From an uncultured Porphyromonadaceae bacterium (GTDB taxonomy: Bacteria > Bacteroidota > Bacteroidia > Bacteroidales > Muribaculaceae), in assembly GCA_902491625.1 (NCBI GenBank), contig CABUIO010000016.1, positions 1-50,672 on the forward strand: a stretch of 50,672 nucleotides of DNA, in the 5' to 3' direction. The translations under genes were made by a program, and so were the position numbers. The notes beneath the pieces are model-generated. The model worked only from the letters and a program-made list of their open reading frames with translations, made no database searches and was not told the origin of the DNA. This document shows positions 32,548 to 37,961 of this stretch, in pieces (the stretch's first letter is position 1; each line of letters opens with the position of its first letter).

Positions 32548-32669
32548 AAGCCCCCAGCCTGTTTGTAGAATCCTACCTCATACAAACAAATGCACCGCGA
32601 AGCGCAACAGCCGAGGGCTTAAATGCCATTGACTGCGCGACGCGGTGCAAATTGCTTTATGAGGTAGGA
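32548..32669 (+). ncRNA. pseudoknotted RNA candidate after the fibre genes
   Basis: Helices: TGTTTGTA/TACAAACA (32560-32567 with 32581-32588); TCCTACCTCATA/TATGAGGTAGGA (32571-32582 with 32658-32669), whose left arm is the loop of the first; TGCACCGCG/CGCGGTGCA (32591-32599 with 32641-32649) followed inward by GCGCA/TGCGC (32602-32606 with 32634-32638); and AAGCCC (32549-32554) with GGGCTT (32615-32620) in the apical loop. All matches are perfect. The strand is assumed from the neighbours. I do not recognise the family; it might be a ribozyme, an antiterminator or a regulator of the last two genes. Confidence 0.62.
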
Positions 32670-32695
32670 GCTGCAAATTTAAGAATAATTGGAGA

Positions 32696-32938
32696 ATGAC
32701 AGTATACGAAGCATTAAAATTATGTGGCGGAGTTATTGAGGAACTGGAGAATCAGGGGATAAATCCGTCAGATCACAAGTATGTTGAGCTTTTTGAGGAC
32801 TATCGGAACGCGCTGAAACGTGGAGAAAAGGTCAGCTATATTGTCGCGGTTCTGGCCGAGCGTTACAGTGTCAGCGAACGCAATATCTATGGAATTGTGA
32901 AGCGTCTGGGAAACGACTGCAAAGATGTTTCACCATGA
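32696..32938 (+). CDS. small helix-turn-helix protein, Mor/C-like candidate
   Basis: 80 residues. After a helical start (TVYEALKLCGGVIEELENQGI), residues about 45-72 read GEKVSYIVAVLAERYSVSERNIYGIVKRLG, similar to the DNA-binding end of Mor/C activators of Mu (…YGISERQVRRIVKK). In Mu, C activates the late promoters. A similar part for this protein is conceivable, but it lies at the right end. The start follows an AATTGGAGA ribosome-site-like sequence. Confidence 0.65.
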   Translation: MTVYEALKLCGGVIEELENQGINPSDHKYVELFEDYRNALKRGEKVSYIVAVLAERYSVSERNIYGIVKRLGNDCKDVSP

Positions 32939-32951
32939 TTCCCTCTTAAAA

Positions 32952-32983
32952 TTGACTGTAACGACAGGGTTGACTTAATTTTG
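32952..32983 (+). promoter_or_regulatory. promoter of the TS-like gene
   Basis: TTG at 32952-32954 and TAATTTTG at 32976-32983 are 21 bp apart and match the Bacteroidota promoter type. The expected start of transcription, 6-7 bases after, coincides with the ATG at 32990, so the mRNA would be leaderless or nearly so. Confidence 0.6.
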
Positions 32984-32989
32984 CGCTCA

Positions 32990-33637
32990 ATGAACAAGAA
33001 TAAATATTATGCCATGCTCGACAAGATATTGCAGCAAGGCGAACGACAGAGCAATAAAAAAGGAGACATATTGTGTCTGCACGATGAGCAGATGCGTTTA
33101 ACGCCTCGTGATTTACTGGAGATCTTCGAGGGGCACAACATCGCACGCAAAAAGCTGCGCAGGGAATTAAGTCTGTTTATGGCAGGCGAAAAAGATTTAA
33201 CGAAGTACAGGGAAGCCGGAATAAACTGGTGGGATTATTGCGGACAGACTCTAATCAACAGCTATCCGACCTATTTTGAGAAATTGCCGGCCTTGATTGA
33301 CCGGATCAATCTGGAAAAGCGGAATAGTAAAAACTATGTGCTGCACTTAGGATCTACAGGTGTGGAGACAAATCAAGCGCCATGTTTAAGCATTATTCAG
33401 TTCCAGCTGGACAATGATGACGAACTGATTGTATCGGCTTATCAGCGCAGCAGCGACGCAAACCTTGGATTGCCGGCAGACATTTACCACTTATATCTGA
33501 TTGCACGACAAATCGAAGTGCCATTAAAGTCTATAACATTGACATTCGGAAATGTCCATATCTATGACAACAACATAGAACGAACACGTGAGCTCTTAGC
33601 TGGAAATGATGCTGTCAGGTTTGAGCTGAACGTCTGA
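32990..33637 (+). CDS. thymidylate synthase-fold protein, dCMP-modifying candidate
   Basis: 215 residues. Conserved parts in order: E59 (RRELSLFMAGEKDL), W81, the catalytic C132 in APCLSIIQF, R153-S154-S155-D156 (YQRSSD), the GLPAD motif, and H190-Y192 (HIYDNN). In TS the GLPFN Asn binds uracil; in T4 dCMP hydroxymethylase it is Asp. Here it is D164, so cytosine is the expected base. The Arg residues that hold the phosphate at R21, R126 and R127 of E. coli TS are missing (NKKGD, NSKNYV); only the R166 counterpart remains. The protein is shorter than the 264 of TS. It is the last gene before the right end, where Mu carries mom. Start ATG 32990 is preferred over TTG 32981. Confidence 0.85.
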   Translation: MNKNKYYAMLDKILQQGERQSNKKGDILCLHDEQMRLTPRDLLEIFEGHNIARKKLRRELSLFMAGEKDLTKYREAGINWWDYCGQTLINSYPTYFEKLPALIDRINLEKRNSKNYVLHLGSTGVETNQAPCLSIIQFQLDNDDELIVSAYQRSSDANLGLPADIYHLYLIARQIEVPLKSITLTFGNVHIYDNNIERTRELLAGNDAVRFELNV

Positions 33638-33833
33638 AAAAGGACGTGTAGACAAGCTAAAACAAACCATTTTAATCAATACAAAGCTATAAAATAATGC
33701 TTAAATGAACAAATAAAAGGCCAAGAAAATAACACATTTTTAAGACAATTTCACAGGCTTTTTATCAGTGTTTAATTGATGTTTAACCGTTCCAACTTGG
33801 AGGTAAAAAGTAGATTCAAAAAAAGGCGGAAAA
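33638..33833. other. AT-rich right-end spacer
   Basis: No gene. About 200 bp of AT-rich DNA with TTTAATTGATGTTTAACC-type runs between the last gene and the transposase sites. I see no clear terminator hairpin in it. Confidence 0.5.
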
Positions 33834-33892
33834 TGTACGTTTCGTTTTTGAAAATTGCACGTTTCGTTTTTCCGATTATACTATTTTATTCA
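33834..33892 (-). promoter_or_regulatory. prophage right end with two transposase-site candidates (R1, R2)
   Basis: TGTACGTTTCGTTTTT (33834-33849) and TGCACGTTTCGTTTTT (33856-33871) are inverted relative to the left-end sites, 22 bp apart. TTTTATTCAATA follows and mirrors TATTGAATAAAA of the left end. Together they define the right terminus. Confidence 0.82.
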
Positions 33893-33921
33893 ATACAATG
33901 ATTTGATTGAACAAACTTCAC

Positions 33922-33929
33922 TATATTTG
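33922..33929 (+). promoter_or_regulatory. promoter -7 element of the ATPase gene
   Basis: TATATTTG fits TAnnTTTG and lies 20 bases before the ATG. The prophage end lies only about 25-30 bp upstream, so the -33 element (possibly TTTG at 33902-33905, short spacing) has been formed or kept at the junction. Insertion may have altered expression. Confidence 0.55.
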
Positions 33930-33948
33930 CAGTCTAAAACAGACTGTA

Positions 33949-35187
33949 ATGAAAATAACGATACTCAATCAGCGGGCGGAGCGCGACGAATTGTTGTCGC
34001 GCCCTTATCAGAAACGGCATACCAAGTATGACGCTGATGAACTTTTGCAGAATCCGCTTATCAAACTTATAACCGGCCCTCGCCGCGTAGGTAAATCCGT
34101 TTTTGCCCTATTGATGTTGCAAGGTAAGAATTTTGCCTACATCAATTTTGACGATAACCGGTTGCTTGAAAAATGGGAGGAGGATCTGGCAATGTCAGCA
34201 CTTGATGATGTCTATCCTGATTATGATTTCATGTTGCTTGATGAAATTCAGAATCTTCCGGATTGGGATTTATGGGTGAGCAAGCTCTATCGTCGCGGAA
34301 AGAATCTGATAATAACCGGTAGTAATGCCAAGATGTTGAGCAGTGAAATGGCGACAGTGCTGACGGGGCGTTATCTCCAGATTGAGATGTTACCTTTCAG
34401 CCTTGAAGAAACCATGAATTGGAAAAACATCAGCCCGAATCGTGAGGAACAGGCTGCACAGGCAATAGTGCTGGCTGATGACTATATGCGGAATGGCGGA
34501 TATCCTGAAACAATCCTGGCTCGAAGCATAACCAGAAATTATCTTTCCACACTGTTCGATTCAATCCTGCTGAAAGATGTCGCACAACGTCATAAAGTAA
34601 GGAACACCACTGACCTATACAACCTTGCCACCTATCTGTTGTCAAACTTCTGCAATCCGATTTCTGCTAACGAACTTGCAGGTGAACTGGGTATGTCAAG
34701 TGTGGCGACTACAAAGAAATTTTGTGACTATCTTAACGAGCCTTACCTGTTCTTCTATTTGCCACGCTTCAACAACAAGTTGAAACTGATGAACAAGGCT
34801 CCCAAAAAGGTATATGTCGTTGACAACGGTTTTGTGCAAAGCACAGCGTTCAGTCTAAGCGAAAACCTCGGCAGACTGTTGGAAAACCAAGTCTTTGTAG
34901 AACTCCTGCGCCGTAGTTATATCCCCGGACAGACGCTGTTCTACTACCGCACCCGCAATGATAAAGAGATAGATTTTGTCACCCGTAAAGGCGCAAAAGT
35001 AGAGCAACTGATTCAGGTCTGCTACGACATGACTTCCGAGAAAACCCGTAAACGCGAACTCGACGCACTCGCAGAAGCCGCCGAAGAACTCCACTGCGAC
35101 AACCTCCTTGTCATCACTAACTCGCAAGAAGAAAAAATCGAGTGGAAACGAACCGCAATATTGGTGACATCAATACAAAATTTCTGA
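33949..35187 (+). CDS. AAA ATPase with DUF4143 domain
   Basis: 412 residues from MKITILNQRAERDELLSR; the extension to 33907 would run through the promoter. The ATPase core has ITGPRRVGKSVFALL (Walker A, residues about 41-55), DFMLLDEIQNLPDW (Walker B) and ITGSNAKMLSSE (sensor). The second half is DUF4143 (LENQVFVELLRR, FYYRTRNDKEIDFV, about 305-345), which looks like a decayed nuclease fold (EIDFV). Such proteins are very common in Bacteroidales and have no agreed function. Confidence 0.9.
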   Translation: MKITILNQRAERDELLSRPYQKRHTKYDADELLQNPLIKLITGPRRVGKSVFALLMLQGKNFAYINFDDNRLLEKWEEDLAMSALDDVYPDYDFMLLDEIQNLPDWDLWVSKLYRRGKNLIITGSNAKMLSSEMATVLTGRYLQIEMLPFSLEETMNWKNISPNREEQAAQAIVLADDYMRNGGYPETILARSITRNYLSTLFDSILLKDVAQRHKVRNTTDLYNLATYLLSNFCNPISANELAGELGMSSVATTKKFCDYLNEPYLFFYLPRFNNKLKLMNKAPKKVYVVDNGFVQSTAFSLSENLGRLLENQVFVELLRRSYIPGQTLFYYRTRNDKEIDFVTRKGAKVEQLIQVCYDMTSEKTRKRELDALAEAAEELHCDNLLVITNSQEEKIEWKRTAILVTSIQNF

Positions 35188-35215
35188 TACTAAACTATTT
35201 GCAATAGAATATGAG

Positions 35216-36054
35216 TGATTTTCATACGAGCTTCCAAATGAGGATGGATTTTTTAATGCAGTTATGACAGTGTTAGGCAACGATACTAAATATAGTAATA
35301 AAAACTACTATAATATCTTACGAGAGGGATATTGCGAGATTTCTGCGACAAGTAGTTACTCTCAAAGAAGATGGGATGCCATGTACACTATTGTGAATTT
35401 CTATATTCCTCAAGATAAATTTGGTGCAAATGCTTCTAATCTTACTGATATTAAAGAAGTTTTACTAAAAGTGAGTAGGTCAGTAATGCCTCCAAATGCA
35501 GGGTATGATGTTATGGAGATTAACATTTCTCCTAATTTAAACACCACAAGAAATAATATTTTAGATGAAGTTATTATTGCTACAGACCAAGCTAAATTGG
35601 ATATTCTTTCGGACGAAATTAAGCAGAAAGGTAAAGAAATGTCCGAATTATATGTGACACTTTATTGTGTCGAAAATTCATTGCGAAACTTTATTGATAC
35701 GATCCTCTCAAACGCCATTGGAGAAAATTATTATACTGTTATAACTGTTCCATCAGATATTGCAAAAGGAATTAGCGCAAGGAAAAAAGAAGAGAAACAA
35801 AATAAGTGGTTGCCACTTCGTGGTGATAAAGATATCTATTACTTAGATTTTATAGATTTGGCCAAGTTAATTCAGAATAATTGGGAGTTTTTTAAAACAT
35901 ACTTCCCAAGTCAAGGCTAGAATCAACAAAGATAGATGAGCTTTACAAGGTTCGATGCTTAATTGCACATTATAGCTATGCTGGAGACGATGAGAAAGAT
36001 ATGGTTGCTCTGTATTACAAACAGATTGTTAAACAAATAGGAAGTCATAAATAG
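35216..36054 (+). pseudogene. Swt1-like HEPN gene, frameshifted before its catalytic motif
   Basis: The open frame 35264-35920 (218 residues) ends at TAG right after LAKLIQNNWEFFKTYFPSQG. In the frame one base back, translation continues without stop as RLESTKIDELYKVRCLIAHYSYAGDDEKD and ends at 36052-36054. RCLIAH (35953-35970) is the R-x4-H motif of HEPN RNases. So the catalytic motif is separated from the rest. The N-terminus also looks broken, because the frame continues upstream (FSYELPNEDGFFNAV) to a stop without ATG. The DNA is AT-rich, unlike the neighbours. HEPN proteins act as RNases in toxin-antitoxin and anti-phage systems; this copy appears inactive unless frameshifting occurs. 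Confidence 0.75.
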
Positions 36055-36170
36055 GAATAATTACGGCTTAACAAACTTTTATGGTTTCAAATCCTTGCTG
36101 CCGACTGCCACATCGTTATTCCTAAAGAACGCCATTTATCCACACCTTCACGAACTTTCTTATTCACAGA

Positions 36171-36202
36171 TTTGTTTTGCGACTAAAATTTAGTTACTTT
36201 TG
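36171..36202 (+). promoter_or_regulatory. promoter of the hicAB pair
   Basis: TTTG at 36171-36174 and TACTTTTG at 36195-36202 with a 20-bp spacer, close to consensus. The hicA start codon lies 17 bases downstream. Confidence 0.72.
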
Positions 36203-36218
36203 TGCCAAAATATAATTA

Positions 36219-36474
36219 ATGGGAACAAAAGAAAAATTGATAGCCCGTTTCTCGGCGCTCCCCCAATGACTTCACATGGGAGGAAATGAGGCGTCTGCTT
36301 GTCGCTTTGGGATATATTCCGGGCAATAAAGGCAAGACATCCGGCTCCCGCGTGATATTCAAGGGAGAAGGCAAGAAGCCGATAATGCTTCACAAACCGC
36401 ATCCGGGAAATATCATCAAAGGGTACGTTATGAAACAGGTTTATGATTATCTTAAAAACGAAGGACTGATATGA
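36219..36474 (+). pseudogene. hicA: HicA toxin gene with one-base frameshift at a C5 tract
   Basis: The ATG at 36219 opens MGTKEKLIARFSALPQ and stops. If one C is removed from 36260-36264, the reading becomes ALPNDFTWEEMRRLLVALGY and goes on through NKGKTSGSRVIFKGEGKKPIMLHKPHPGNIIKGYVMKQVYDYL, a complete HicA of about 84 residues. HicA is a double-stranded-RNA-binding-fold mRNA interferase; the SGSRVIF variant occurs in one branch of the family. Its end overlaps HicB by four bases. An internal Met at 36286 gives only a truncated protein. It is either a loss-of-toxin mutation or a sequence slip. Confidence 0.82.
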
Positions 36475-36809
36475 ATACATTGAAATATAAGGATTTTATC
36501 GGCTCGGTAGCATTCAGCGAGGCCGATGGCGTATTCTTCGGTAAAATCGAAGGCATCGACGGACTTGTGAACTTTGAAGGAGAAAGCGTTGCCGAACTCA
36601 CCAACGCCTTTCACGAAGCTGTTGACGATTACCTTGCCTATTGTACCGAGGAAGGCATCGAACCCCACAAAAGTTATTCAGGCTCGCTGAATGTACGCCT
36701 TACTCCTGACATCCACACCCGCGTGGCATATCTTGCCAAACAAGCAGGCGTTTCAATCAATTCATTTATACGCACTGCCGTTGAAAAACAGATTGCCGCC
36801 ATGCTCTGA
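36471..36809 (+). CDS. hicB: HicB-type antitoxin
   Basis: 112 residues: a HicB-like fold (KYKDFIGSVAFSEADGVFFGKIEGIDGLVNFEGESVAELTNAFHEAVDDYLAYCTEEG) followed by an Arc-type ribbon-helix-helix (SGSLNVRLTPDIHTRVAYLAKQAGVSINSFIRTAVEKQI). It neutralises HicA and represses its own promoter. The gene is intact, while hicA is frameshifted. Confidence 0.93.
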   Translation: MNTLKYKDFIGSVAFSEADGVFFGKIEGIDGLVNFEGESVAELTNAFHEAVDDYLAYCTEEGIEPHKSYSGSLNVRLTPDIHTRVAYLAKQAGVSINSFIRTAVEKQIAAML

Positions 36810-37096
36810 CGGTATGATATTTTAACGCCATAGATGCTTGGTAATCGGCGAAAAAGCATAGCGATAAGAGTATTTTGTTTTGTGTTAGCACTATAAATTT
36901 AATACTTTTATCGCTAATCACCAAATTTTCAATTACTTAATTTCATCGAACTCACGTTAATTAGTTGGATAAATCGAAAATGAGAAGCTCGATTTTTGGG
37001 TTTTTAAGGGTTGTTAGTTATATTAAATGCGATTCTTTTTCGGCGAGTTTCCAAAGATTTGAGGCTCTGAATAGCAGAGCAATGAGAAAAATTCGT
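36810..37096. other. AT-rich gap
   Basis: No gene. It contains a stretch of direct repeats such as GCGATAAGAGTATTT and TTTTATCGCTAATC, which can pair around 36860-36920, and could form a terminator for hicB. Nothing else was recognised. Confidence 0.4.
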
Positions 37097-37325
37097 TAAC
37101 TTTGCAGTTGATTTTCTTCGGAAAGTCCACGACATTTTGAAAAAATAAGAAGCGTTATGCTTATCTTGTAGTTTGAGAACCTGAGAAATTCATGAACTGA
37201 GCAAGGAAAAGCATAGTGGTTCTCACGCGTATAGCGTGGGCTACTATTGTTACATCTGCTCACAGGTTTTCTCAGGACCTTCAAACTACGACGTGGCATA
37301 GTTGGCTCGCGTTTTCTTTATATAA
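37097..37325 (+). ncRNA. long-hairpin RNA, 6S-like candidate
   Basis: A strong -7 element TAACTTTG (37097-37104) predicts a start near 37110, though no -33 element is clear. A nested hairpin follows: GTAGTTTGA/TCAAACTAC (37168-37176 with 37281-37289), CCTGAGAAA/TTTCTCAGG (37180-37188 with 37268-37276), GAGCA/TGCTC (37199-37203 with 37257-37261), ATAGTGG/CTACTAT (37213-37219 with 37241-37247, one G-U), and CACGC/GCGTG (37224-37228 with 37234-37238). Lower down, CCACG and CGTGG can pair. A single long hairpin broken by bulges is the shape of 6S RNA. Family assignment is tentative. Confidence 0.55.
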
Positions 37326-37369
37326 ACCTCTCTCCATTGAGCCAAGGCGAGAATACAATCTAACGGGGT

Positions 37370-37687
37370 ATGAATAAAATAATATTCTTATCCAGTATGG
37401 TGTGTATGGCGGTTGTCTCAGCATTAGCTGATGAACCGCAGCCACCTGTTCCAAGCGAATCGGACGGAATCATCGGAGGACATGAATATGTGGATCCGGG
37501 ACTTCCATGTGGCACATTATGGGCTACCGGTAATGTGGGGGCGACTTCTCCTTATGAAAAAGGCCAGTACTTCGCATGGGGATAAGTAGAACCACGCGAA
37601 GACTTCTCATGGGAAAGCTACAAGTTCTTTGAAGGGTATGAAGTGGATCCTAATAATGGCGAATGGGCTGTTCTTGAGAAGAAGTAA
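37370..37687 (+). pseudogene. secreted FISUMP-domain protein, broken by a nonsense codon
   Basis: The first frame encodes a signal peptide (MNKIIFLSSMVCMAVVSALA) and a start of the FISUMP domain (HEYVDPGLPCGTLWATGNVGATSPYEKGQYFAWG) then stops with TAA at 37583-37585. The same frame continues VEPREDFSWESYKFFEGYEVDP to a second stop. In the family the position is usually Glu (FAWGET), so GAA to TAA is a likely change. The domain is also cut off soon after, so the gene is a remnant. Confidence 0.8.
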
Positions 37688-37961
37688 CTCTTAAAAATTA
37701 GTTAATGTTAAAATGGTTGATGTAACTCACATTTCTGACACATCCTTGCTCGTCTTTTTGGCGCTTTAGCCGTTGTCGCTCAGTCATGTAGCCCGCTACA
37801 CTCCTTCGCTCCACCGGCTAAATCACTCAAAAATACTTCGCAATTATGTATCATCTAATTTTTGCGAGTTACTTATCGGTACTTTTATAGTTTAAAATCT
37901 ACAGTGTTAAATATCTTTTTAATTTCGAAAACGAATCTTTTAATCACTTAATTTATTTTGT
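37688..37961. other. intergenic region with a dispersed repeat
   Basis: No gene. A GC-richer block near 37770-37825 (GTAGCCCGCTACACTCCTTC and flanks) is a reverse-complement relative of the end of the window (50641-50672). The rest is AT-rich leader of the following gene; no promoter consensus was found. Confidence 0.5.

Larger units (their letters stand above)
109..33892 (+). mobile_element. Mu-like transposable prophage, apparently complete
   Basis: The element contains a DDE transposase with a MuB-type ATPase, GemA and DUF3164 homologues, a Mu-type repressor region, terminase, gp29-type portal, gpF, gpG, prohead protease, capsid, contractile sheath and tube, tape measure, baseplate and fibres. 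The ends carry inverted transposase-site candidates and the shared inverted sequence TATTGAATAAAA. I placed the termini at TG (109) and CA (33892) because Mu-family ends are 5'-TG...CA-3'. An alternative right end is 33897, which would read TGTATTGA on the other strand, like the Mu left end. No convincing 5-bp target duplication was seen for either choice. The length of about 33.8 kb suits a Mu-sized genome. Confidence 0.93.

Noticed and set aside
28292..33637. Diversity-generating retroelement, as in some Bacteroides Mu-like phages
   Set aside because: No reverse transcriptase gene and no template/variable repeat pair was found near the fibres.
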